Origin: Bacteroidales bacterium
GTDB lineage: Bacteria > Bacteroidota > Bacteroidia > Bacteroidales > P3
DNA length: 5,279 nt
Assembly (NCBI GenBank): GCA_017560705.1
Contig: JAFZEK010000304.1
Coordinates: 1-5,279, forward strand
Direction of reading: 5' to 3'
Positions 1 to 5,279 of the stretch are shown one piece after another. Both the position numbers and the translations under genes were made by a program. Under the pieces are notes generated by a model. It did not search any database. It had not been told where the DNA came from and saw nothing but the letters and a program-made list of their open reading frames with translations. Each line of letters starts with the position of its first letter. The first letter of the stretch is position 1.

Positions 1-256
1 ATTCGTGTTGCAATGGTACAACTTATTTCTAAACTACCAAAGGTTTTTAACGTTATAATTTCATCGGCAAAATAATTCACTATGAATTAATCATTTGTAA
101 CCCTAGAGTTGTTTACCTACTCATATATTGCAATTCTTTATAAACAGTTGTGTTTCGTAATCCAAAATCTAGTATTTGGCTAATAAAACTATTTACGTAT
201 AAATGATTGATACTATAGAAATGTTTTGGGGTGGTGCTATTTCTTGTTGCAGCCAT
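1..256. other. AT-rich intergenic stretch, no gene seen
   Basis: This is the left end of a 663-base gene-free region. All frames are broken by frequent stops, and I found no tRNA-like fold, no strong terminator hairpin and no TAnnTTTG promoter box on either strand. It may be the distal flank of a gene lying to the left of the window. The repeat cluster begins immediately to its right. Confidence 0.6.
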
Positions 257-325
257 GTAGGGGGAAAAAGGTTTTCTTACATACCGGAAAAGGTTTTCCT
301 ACTAGGTAGAAAAAGTTTTTATATC
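257..325. repeat. Left block: three spaced GGAAAA-nn-TTTTC palindromic elements
   Basis: Three related inverted-repeat elements follow one another: GGAAAAAGGTTTTC at 263-276, GGAAAAGGTTTTCC at 286-299 and the weaker AGAAAAAGTTTTT at 308-320. Their centres lie about 22 bp apart, close to two helical turns. The middle copy has perfect 6-bp arms (GGAAAA/TTTTCC) around a GG. The first is also framed by GTA at 257-259 and TAC at 278-280. The block is seen directly in the sequence; its function is unknown. It could be a set of protein-binding sites or the decayed arm of a larger palindromic repeat. Confidence 0.6.
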
Positions 326-339
326 CGCTATAAAAGTAT

Positions 340-398
340 ATTTCAAGGCTTGGTTTTTTAAATTCAAGGCTTGAAATATTAAAACCAAATCTTGAAAT
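340..398. repeat. 59-base imperfect palindrome centred on position 369
   Basis: Arms 340-368 and 370-398 are inverted copies around a single G at 369, matching at about 23 of 29 positions by hand alignment. The outer 18 bases (340-357, ATTTCAAGGCTTGGTTTT) match the reverse complement of 381-398 at 16 of 18. The centre is TTCAAG-G-CTTGAA (363-375). The same bases also make up most of a 21-bp tandem array, so the palindrome and the tandem repeat are two readings of one structure. It could extrude as a cruciform, fold as an RNA hairpin, or bind a dimeric protein. It has no U-tract of terminator type. Its role is not known. Confidence 0.65.
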
Positions 399-425
399 AT
401 TAAATTCAAGCCTTGAAATAAACTT
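342..425. repeat. Four-unit degenerate 21-bp tandem repeat
   Basis: Units start at 342, 363, 384 and 405, with the shared core CTTG exactly 21 bp apart at 349, 370, 391 and 412. Units two and three share the exact 14-mer CTTGAAATATTAAA (370-383 and 391-404). Unit one differs in its middle and unit four in its last bases. Units two and four each contain a 13-bp palindrome, TTCAAG-G-CTTGAA (363-375) and TTCAAG-C-CTTGAA (405-417), which are reverse complements of each other. An exact two-turn period would place every palindrome on the same face of the helix, which suggests an operator array. That is inference; a decaying repeat family is equally possible. No spacers of CRISPR type are present. 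Confidence 0.75.
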
Positions 426-495
426 TTCTTCTACGAGTAACGAATTTAAAGTACATATTGGAAAAACTTTTCTTCCGGGGAAGAAAATATTTTTT
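418..495. repeat. Right block: inverted counterpart of the left repeat block, with hairpin
   Basis: Positions 418-434 match the reverse complement of 306-322 at about 13 of 17 bases. Positions 452-476 resemble 278-302 as a direct copy (about 19 of 25), sharing TACATA, GGAAAA and TTTTC. Read the other way, 460-487 resembles the reverse complement of 272-299 (about 20 of 28). Within it TTTTCTTCC (468-476) and GGAAGAAAA (479-487) form a perfect 9-bp inverted repeat, followed by six T at 490-495. That gives a weak, GC-poor terminator-like hairpin on the + strand. It might end a transcript from the left, but it more likely belongs to the palindromic repeat cluster. Confidence 0.55.
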
Positions 496-578
496 GATAC
501 TAGATGAAATAAGCGATGTAGAGAATTAGCAGTTGTTTTTTGTGCAATTTCTTTGTGCGATAAAAAATGTGGAAAAGA

Positions 579-610
579 TTTGTTTGAATGAAATAAAATG
601 TGTAACTTTG
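579..610 (+). promoter_or_regulatory. Bacteroidota-type promoter of rpsP
   Basis: The -7 box TAACTTTG lies at 603-610 and a TTTG (-33 element) at 579-582. Their centres are 26 bp apart, as in the consensus described for Bacteroides (TTTG / TAnnTTTG). This predicts a transcript start near 613-614 and a leader of about 50 nt. The leader is A-rich, and no Shine-Dalgarno sequence precedes the ATG at 664, which is normal for the phylum. The 16 bases 603-618 differ at only two positions from those at the -7 box upstream of polA. Confidence 0.75.
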
Positions 611-663
611 CATTCTAATTAAAATAATAGATATAACAACAATCACTTAAAAGACAATTAATT

Positions 664-1182
664 ATGCCTGCAAGAATTAGATTACAACGTCATGGTAAAA
701 AGAATCAACCTTTTTATCATATAGTAGTAGCGGATGGTCGTGCACCTCGAGATGGAAAATTCATTGAAAAAATAGGCACGTACAATCCTATGACAAACCC
801 TGCACAAATAGCTATTAACTTAGACCGTGCAGTTACTTGGTTGAAAAACGGTGCTCAACCAAGCGAAACAGCCAGAAGGATTTTATCTTACAAGGGTGTT
901 TTGTTGAAAAGACACTTGCAAATTGGTGTTGAAAAGGGAGCTATTTCTCAAGAACAAGCTGACGTAAAATTCAACCAATGGTTGCAAGAGAAAGAAAACA
1001 AAATAGCAAACAAACGTAGCTCTTTGGAAAACGAAGCTCGTTCTAACAAGAAAGCTCGTTTAGAAGCAGAACAAAAAGCTAACGAAGCTAAAGCTGCTGC
1101 TATTGCTGCAAAGAAAAGTGCTGCTGAAGCAGAAAATGCTACAGAAGAAACTGCTAGCGAAGAAGCTCCAGCTCAAGAATAG
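664..1182 (+). CDS. rpsP: 30S ribosomal protein S16 with long C-terminal tail
   Basis: This is a structural protein of the small ribosomal subunit, which binds 16S rRNA and assists 30S assembly. The S16 core covers about residues 1-85: MPARIRLQRHGKK, then FYHIVVADGRAPRDGKFIEK, then IGTYNP, and GAQPSETARRILSYKGVLLK near the end of the core. The protein has 172 residues against about 80-90 for most bacterial S16. The extra part (roughly 86-172) continues with a helical segment and ends in a low-complexity Ala/Glu/Lys tail (EAKAAAIAAKK, EETASEEAPAQE) that turns acidic at the end. Such tails are usual in Bacteroidota S16, so this is not a fusion or frameshift. The ATG at 664 gives the conserved N-terminus directly. 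The gene appears monocistronic, with its own promoter at 579-610 and a terminator 18 bases after the stop. Confidence 0.97.
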   Translation: MPARIRLQRHGKKNQPFYHIVVADGRAPRDGKFIEKIGTYNPMTNPAQIAINLDRAVTWLKNGAQPSETARRILSYKGVLLKRHLQIGVEKGAISQEQADVKFNQWLQEKENKIANKRSSLENEARSNKKARLEAEQKANEAKAAAIAAKKSAAEAENATEETASEEAPAQE

Positions 1183-1200
1183 TATTTCTTTTTGCAAAAT

Positions 1201-1239
1201 AAAAGAGCGATTACTTCTCGGAAGTAGTCGCTCTTTTTT
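1201..1239. terminator. Strong intrinsic terminator, probably bidirectional
   Basis: AAAAGAGCGA (1201-1210) pairs perfectly with TCGCTCTTTT (1228-1237). The stem continues inward through one T-G wobble to C1217-G1221, about 17 bp in all with a TCG loop. On the + strand a T-run (1234-1239) follows, as expected for the end of rpsP. On the minus strand the exit sequence reads TTTTATTTTG, also U-rich, so the same hairpin can end the polA-dehydrogenase transcript arriving from the right. The two transcription units converge here and no better hairpin lies between. Confidence 0.9.
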
Positions 1240-1446
1240 CATTTATATGGCATCCCTATTACCTATTAACCCTTGGTTGTAGATGACTAAACGAAAAACA
1301 TCGAATGCCTCTATCAGGTCTACACCCTATACATTGCTACTTAACTATAGCTATTTTCTCAGCACTCTTTAATTTTCCGATTCTTATTCTTTCTTCATCT
1401 GTTTATATCGACTTTAGTGTCAAGTTTTTCCAGCATAAAGCTACCC
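1240..1446. other. Intergenic region between convergent genes, no gene seen
   Basis: This stretch separates the terminator from the stop codon of the minus-strand dehydrogenase. I see no clear hairpin with a U-tract of its own, so a minus-strand transcript would probably run through it as a 3' untranslated region of about 200 nt to the hairpin at 1201-1239. A short + strand open frame beginning at 1305 runs into the dehydrogenase coding region and does not look like a gene. Confidence 0.6.
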
Positions 1447-2436
1447 CTACCTCCTATTTTTTATTTTATTGCCTTGCAAAAGCCAATCGATTTCTTCTTG
1501 AATAGCTTTTTCTATAGGAGTTTCCGGCATATTGAGTTCGCATTTTGCTTTTTGGTTTGAGTAATACTCTTTTACACATAACTGTTTGGTGTTCATTGTG
1601 CACACTTGGGTCTTTATTCCCATAGCACGCAATCCATTGCCTATAGTCCCAATAGCATTGATCAGCCAATTTGGTATTGTAATAAGCAATTGCTTGTATC
1701 CACACACTTTAGCTTGCAGCTTATAGAAATCTTTCAGTGTCATATTGACAGCCGCAGCAATATAGCGTTCACCATTCTTGCCACACTCTAAAGCAGCTAC
1801 TACGGCAGTAGCCACATCTGCAACACTTACAAAGGCTTTACCTCCTTTAGGCGTTGCCATTATTGGCTTTTTATATGCAGCTAACAGCAGTTGGCCCGAG
1901 CTAGGCTTGGTGTCATAGGCTCCTAGCATAAATCCCGGGTTTATCACAACGACATTCATACCATTCTCTTGCTTAGTAGCTTGAAAAAACTTTTTTTCTG
2001 CAATCAGTTTAGTTTGTGCATAAAAAGAATGCGTGAAAGGATACTGTATTGGTTGCTGCTCGGTGGCATAGTTATCCTTAGAGCCATAGCCGATGGTGTT
2101 CAGCGTACTTATGTAGACAATTCGTCTGATGCCTAAAAGATTGGCTACATTCAGCACTATTTCGGAGCCTTTCACATTGGTGTCGTAGAACTCGGAATAG
2201 CTCAAACTCATATCCGTAGCAGCTGCCACATGTATTACAGCATGGCATCCACTAGTAGCTATTTTCAATGCTTCGTGGTCCATAAACGAACCTTGAAAGA
2301 TATGCAACTTAGAGTGTTGCACTTTTATGCTTTCAGCCTTACGCACTATAGCATTCACCTCGTGCCCTTCGGCAATAAGTTTTAGCACAATGTTATGCCC
2401 CAGCAATCCATTGGCTCCTGTTATCAGCACTTTCAT
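1447..2436 (-). CDS. NAD(P)-dependent epimerase/dehydratase family protein (extended SDR, dihydroflavonol reductase-like)
   Basis: This is a cytosolic oxidoreductase of the extended short-chain dehydrogenase/reductase superfamily; the substrate cannot be read from the sequence. The Rossmann fold opens at the start: MKVLITGANGLLG gives the G7-x2-G10-x2-G13 nucleotide-binding motif. Arg32 and Lys33 at the end of strand beta-2 suggest NADP(H) over NAD. HVAAA (69-73) and NVKG (87-90) are family motifs. The probable catalytic set is Thr111 (in YISTLNTIG), Tyr139 and Lys143 (YAQTK), followed by NPGFMLG (166-172). The C-terminal part (about 175-329) is the variable substrate domain and ends TPIEKAIQEEIDWLL, as in DFR-like and sugar-epimerase-like relatives. 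At 329 residues it is full length. The start is fixed by the beta-1 strand. No Shine-Dalgarno sequence is present. It begins 27 bp after the polA stop on the same strand and is likely cotranscribed with it; no functional link is implied. Confidence 0.9.
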   Translation of the reverse strand: MKVLITGANGLLGHNIVLKLIAEGHEVNAIVRKAESIKVQHSKLHIFQGSFMDHEALKIATSGCHAVIHVAAATDMSLSYSEFYDTNVKGSEIVLNVANLLGIRRIVYISTLNTIGYGSKDNYATEQQPIQYPFTHSFYAQTKLIAEKKFFQATKQENGMNVVVINPGFMLGAYDTKPSSGQLLLAAYKKPIMATPKGGKAFVSVADVATAVVAALECGKNGERYIAAAVNMTLKDFYKLQAKVCGYKQLLITIPNWLINAIGTIGNGLRAMGIKTQVCTMNTKQLCVKEYYSNQKAKCELNMPETPIEKAIQEEIDWLLQGNKIKNRR

Positions 2437-2463
2437 AATTTCTACTCAGACCGTCGATAGTAA

Positions 2464-5238
2464 TTAATGGGCTTCCAACCAGTTTTCGCCCACATCAACA
2501 CCCACCTCTATAGGCACACCATCTAGCGGCAAAGCATTAATCATGGTTTGCTTTATCATGTTTATTACCTCGTCAAGTTCAGGCTTGTAAACATCAAGCA
2601 CCAATTCATCGTGCACTTGCAGTATCATTTTAGATTTCAAGTGTCGTTCTTCCAACTGTTTGTATACATTTATCATCGCTATCTTTATCATATCTGCCGA
2701 AGTGCCTTGAATAGGCATATTTACAGAGTTTCTTTCGGCAAAGTTTTTCAGCGAAGCATTTCTGGAGTTTATGTCGGGCAAATATCTTCGACGACCTAAA
2801 AGAGTTTGGGCAAAACCATTCTTCCGTGCAAACTCTATGTTAGTTTCAATGTAGTGCTTAATGTCGGGATACTGAGCAAAATACTCCTCAATTAGAGCTG
2901 CAGCCTCTTTGCGTGGTATATTCAACTGTTCAGACAATCCAAATGCAGATATTCCATATACGATTCCAAAGTTTACACTCTTAGCATTCCTACGCTGATC
3001 GGCAGTCACTTCATCCATTGGCACTTTGTAGATCCTTGCAGCAGTGGATGTATGGATGTCATACTTTTGAGAAAAAGCCTCCACCATTTGCTTGTCTTTG
3101 CTCAACGCAGCTATAATACGCAATTCTATCTGCGAATAGTCGGCAGCAAGCAACACATAGTCGCTGTTTCTAGGCACAAAGGCTTTGCGTATTTCTCTTC
3201 CACGCTCGGTGCGTATAGGAATGTTTTGCAAGTTTGGGTTGTTGGAGCTAAGCCGTCCAGTAGCTGTAACAGTCTGGTTAAATGATGTGTGTAGTCTATT
3301 AGTATCTGGCGATATAAGTTTAGGCAACGCATCAAGATAGGTACTTATCAGTTTAGATAAAGACCTGTATTCCAAAATAAGTGGAACTATAGGGTGCTTA
3401 TCCACCATCTTTAGCAGTACATCTTCGGCTGTGGAATATTGCTTTGTTGCAGTTTTTGGAGCTTTGTCTACAATCTTCATTTTCTCGAAAAGCACTTCGC
3501 CCAACTGCTTTGGCGAGGAGATGTTGAAAACCTCTCCAGCACAATCGTATATCTTCTTCTCTATCTCTTCTTTTTCTTCTTGCAACTTGGCAGAATAAAG
3601 ACTCAGATAATCAGTGTCTATCCGCACACCTTCCCTTTCCATGGCAAGCAACACATCTACTAACGGCATTTCAATGGTTGTAAACAAATCCATAGTATTA
3701 GTGATTTTCAACTGAGCCTCCAACAGTGGATATAACTTGAAAAGGACACTCGCTCTCTCACACGCCGCTTGACAGAGCTGCATTTTATCGGCCTGCACAA
3801 AATCAAAAGGTTTTTTACCAATAAATAAATCCAAATCGAAAATAGACTTAGACAGCAATGCAGAGGAAATATAGTCCAATGTGTGGCGAGCCTCACTATA
3901 TAATAAATAGTGTGCCAGCTGCACATCAAACACCTTTCCTTTCAAATCCATAGACTTTTTGTGGAGCAGATGCTTCACTAATTTACTGTTGTATGTTATC
4001 TTGTAAACTGTTTCACACTCAAGGAAAGCTTTCAAAGCCATCCAGTCAGCATCATTATCCAATGGAAGAAAAGCCACCTCATCTTCGGTTGTAGCAAAGG
4101 ATACACCACCCACATTTTGAAAACTATCAGCAACGAAGTAGAAAGCAACAACATCTTTTGTAAGTAGCTGCTCCACATAGTTTTGTTTTTCATCAATGTC
4201 GGTCAAAGAATTATTGGCAAAAGGAGCATTAGCAATAGATTCCTTTGCATCCACGTCGAAAGACATAAAGTCGTCGAACAACGTAGGCTGCATTTCATCA
4301 TCGGCTTTCAATACTCGTTGCGAAGACTTCACCTTAGTCAACATTTCAGGCTCTTTAACCTGATAGTCTGCAAAGAAACGTTTTGCAAAGTTTTTGAACT
4401 CCAAGAACTCAAATATTTCGGACAAAGCCTCAAAGTTTGGAGTTTTCATAAGCAATTGCTCTTCGGAAAAGTCTATCGGAGTGTCCAATGCTATTGTAGC
4501 CAACTCTTTAGAGAAGAGAGCTTGCGAAGCATATTCTTTCACGAGGTTTCTAAGTTTTTCGTTGGTTATCAAGTCGCTATCCTCTATCATTTTCTCCACA
4601 GAACCAAACTGAGCCACTAGCTGTTTAGCCTTTTTTTCACCAACTCCGGGAATGCCTGGAATGTTATCCGAAGCATCACCCCATAGAGCCAAAATATCTA
4701 TAACCTGAATAGGTGCAGACACCGAGAACTTTTCGCACACCTCTTGCACGCCCAAAATCTCGTCTTTTCTGCCCATTCTGCCAAAGCGATACATTGATAT
4801 ATTGTCGGTAACAATCTGCCCAAAATCCTTATCGGGAGTTACCATCATTACTTTAAAACCCTCTTTTTCGGCTCTCACCGAAAGAGTGCCTATCACATCA
4901 TCAGCCTCATAACCCTCGCAAGTAAGAATAGGGATATTAAAGCCAGTTATAATATTCTTAATATGAGGCAAAGCCAACTGAATGTCTTCGGGCATAGCCT
5001 CTCTATTGGCTTTGTACTGTTCGTATTTTTCATGTCTAAAAGTAGGAGCTTGAAGGTCAAAAGCCACACCAATGTGTGTAGGATTTTGAGTGCGAATTAG
5101 GTCGTACAATGTAGTTGTAAAACCCAAAATAGCCGATGTATTCAAACCCTTAGAGTTTATCCTAGGATTGCGGTTCAAAGCATAATAAGCTCTGTACACT
5201 ATAGCCATACCATCTAGGAGCAGGAGTTTTTTTTCCAT
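2464..5238 (-). CDS. polA: DNA polymerase I, with predicted inactive 3'-5' exonuclease site
   Basis: This enzyme fills gaps and removes RNA primers during lagging-strand maturation and excision repair. It has 924 residues, close to E. coli Pol I (928). The 5' nuclease (about 1-290) is intact: D9, F60-D61, YKANR (75-79), EADD (111-114), PDKD (135-138), and GDASDN (187-192) leading into the helix-hairpin-helix GIPGVGEKKA. A variable linker (about 291-350) contains QPTLF (317-321), a possible clamp-binding motif. The 3'-5' exonuclease fold (about 350-510) is recognisable, but its catalytic carboxylates are replaced. The polymerase domain (about 515-924) is complete: TATGRLSS (658-665); motif A DYSQIELR (700-707); motif B RRNAKSVNFGIVYG (749-762) with Phe757; motif C QVHDE (874-878) with D877 and E878; and the ending GENWLEAH. 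The ATG at 5238 gives the normal N-terminus and is followed by an A8 run covering codons 2-4. The -7 box at 5263-5270 supplies its promoter. Confidence 0.97.
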   Translation of the reverse strand: MEKKLLLLDGMAIVYRAYYALNRNPRINSKGLNTSAILGFTTTLYDLIRTQNPTHIGVAFDLQAPTFRHEKYEQYKANREAMPEDIQLALPHIKNIITGFNIPILTCEGYEADDVIGTLSVRAEKEGFKVMMVTPDKDFGQIVTDNISMYRFGRMGRKDEILGVQEVCEKFSVSAPIQVIDILALWGDASDNIPGIPGVGEKKAKQLVAQFGSVEKMIEDSDLITNEKLRNLVKEYASQALFSKELATIALDTPIDFSEEQLLMKTPNFEALSEIFEFLEFKNFAKRFFADYQVKEPEMLTKVKSSQRVLKADDEMQPTLFDDFMSFDVDAKESIANAPFANNSLTDIDEKQNYVEQLLTKDVVAFYFVADSFQNVGGVSFATTEDEVAFLPLDNDADWMALKAFLECETVYKITYNSKLVKHLLHKKSMDLKGKVFDVQLAHYLLYSEARHTLDYISSALLSKSIFDLDLFIGKKPFDFVQADKMQLCQAACERASVLFKLYPLLEAQLKITNTMDLFTTIEMPLVDVLLAMEREGVRIDTDYLSLYSAKLQEEKEEIEKKIYDCAGEVFNISSPKQLGEVLFEKMKIVDKAPKTATKQYSTAEDVLLKMVDKHPIVPLILEYRSLSKLISTYLDALPKLISPDTNRLHTSFNQTVTATGRLSSNNPNLQNIPIRTERGREIRKAFVPRNSDYVLLAADYSQIELRIIAALSKDKQMVEAFSQKYDIHTSTAARIYKVPMDEVTADQRRNAKSVNFGIVYGISAFGLSEQLNIPRKEAAALIEEYFAQYPDIKHYIETNIEFARKNGFAQTLLGRRRYLPDINSRNASLKNFAERNSVNMPIQGTSADMIKIAMINVYKQLEERHLKSKMILQVHDELVLDVYKPELDEVINMIKQTMINALPLDGVPIEVGVDVGENWLEAH
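3709..4191 (-). other. Degenerate 3'-5' exonuclease domain within polA
   Basis: This covers residues about 350-510 of Pol I. Aligned by eye to E. coli Pol I, Exo I (AFDTETD) reads AFYFVAD, so Asp355 becomes Tyr367 and Glu357 becomes Val369. In Exo II the Asp424 position becomes Val421, anchored by the following LKGKVFD. In Exo III (YAAEDAD) the sequence reads AACERAS, so Tyr497 becomes Ala491 and Asp501 becomes Arg495. The frame is open and flanking structural residues (FDVQLAHYLL, RHTLDYIS) persist, so the fold is kept as a scaffold while metal binding is lost. Taq and Bst polymerases are known cases of the same state. The Exo II assignment is the least certain. Confidence 0.8.
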
Positions 5239-5262
5239 TATTTATTCTTCGTTTTTAGAGTG

Positions 5263-5270
5263 CAAACTTA
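5263..5270 (-). promoter_or_regulatory. -7 promoter box of the polA operon
   Basis: On the minus strand the sequence reads TAAGTTTG, matching the Bacteroidota -7 consensus TAnnTTTG. It is followed by CACTCTAA, nearly the same as the CATTCTAA after the rpsP -7 box. Transcription would start near 5260, giving a short leader of about 21 nt before the ATG at 5238, with no Shine-Dalgarno sequence. The matching TTTG (-33) element would lie beyond the right edge of the window and cannot be checked. Confidence 0.7.
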
Positions 5271-5279
5271 CGAAAAAAT

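Noticed and set aside
7..22. GTTG/CAAC inverted repeat at the left edge
   Set aside because: The 4-bp arms are too short to be distinguished from chance.
342..425. CRISPR array
   Set aside because: The 21-bp units are contiguous with no variable spacers, and no cas gene is in the window.
468..495. Intrinsic terminator of an upstream gene
   Set aside because: The hairpin is GC-poor with a very tight loop, no gene precedes it within 467 bases, and it belongs to the palindromic repeat cluster; kept only as an alternative in the repeat entry.
1060..1242. Minus-strand open frame of 60 codons opposite the rpsP tail, rich in Ser and Phe
   Set aside because: It is the complement of the low-complexity Ala/Glu/Lys tail and reads through the terminator hairpin; composition alone explains it.
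1305..1505. Short + strand open frame of 66 codons with hydrophobic stretches
   Set aside because: Its 3' part runs antisense into the conserved end of the dehydrogenase, it has no promoter box nearby, and its composition looks like translated AT-rich noncoding DNA.
1985..2003. A-AAA-AAG heptamer in frame in the dehydrogenase (codons 147-149), the type of sequence used for -1 frameshifting in dnaX
   Set aside because: A shift would meet a stop within a few codons and give a truncated protein without a substrate domain. I see no stimulatory stem-loop at the right distance or upstream Shine-Dalgarno stimulator, and such Lys-Lys runs are common in AT-rich genomes.
4183..4620. 145-codon + strand open frame antisense to polA
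   Set aside because: It lies wholly within well-supported polA coding sequence, is Phe/His/Arg-rich as expected of a reverse-frame shadow, and matches no family I recognise.
5227..5234. A8 homopolymer at codons 2-4 of polA as a phase-variation switch
   Set aside because: GAA-AAA-AAA is an ordinary way to encode Glu-Lys-Lys here, and on/off switching of Pol I has no precedent I know of.

Overview
The window looks like a chromosomal segment of a member of the Bacteroidota, most likely a Bacteroidales-type organism. Four things point there: an AT-rich composition; start codons preceded by A/T-rich leaders instead of a Shine-Dalgarno sequence; two promoters carrying the group's TAnnTTTG -7 box; and a ribosomal protein S16 with the long Ala/Glu/Lys-rich C-terminal tail of this phylum. 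No phage, plasmid, transposase, CRISPR, tRNA or rRNA features are visible.

Layout. Positions 1-663 hold no gene. The first ~256 bases look featureless. About 257-495 is an unusual cluster of palindromic and tandem repeats: GGAAAA-nn-TTTTC elements on both sides of a four-unit, 21-bp tandem array, arranged with rough mirror symmetry around position 369. A Bacteroidota-type promoter at 579-610 then drives rpsP (664-1182, + strand). A strong hairpin at 1201-1239, with A/T tracts on both sides, can end transcription from both directions. On the minus strand an extended short-chain dehydrogenase/epimerase (1447-2436) lies 27 bp downstream of polA (2464-5238, DNA polymerase I). The two are probably cotranscribed from a promoter whose -7 box is at 5263-5270.

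The genes are ordinary housekeeping functions: translation (S16), DNA repair and replication (Pol I), and an oxidoreductase of unknown substrate. The best observations are three. First, Pol I keeps intact 5' nuclease and polymerase active sites, but all four catalytic carboxylates of the 3'-5' proofreading site appear to be replaced, so the enzyme is predicted not to proofread. Second, the linker between its nuclease domains carries QPTLF, a candidate sliding-clamp-binding motif. Third, the repeat cluster upstream of rpsP is not explained by any gene. I do not see a clearly new multi-gene system here.
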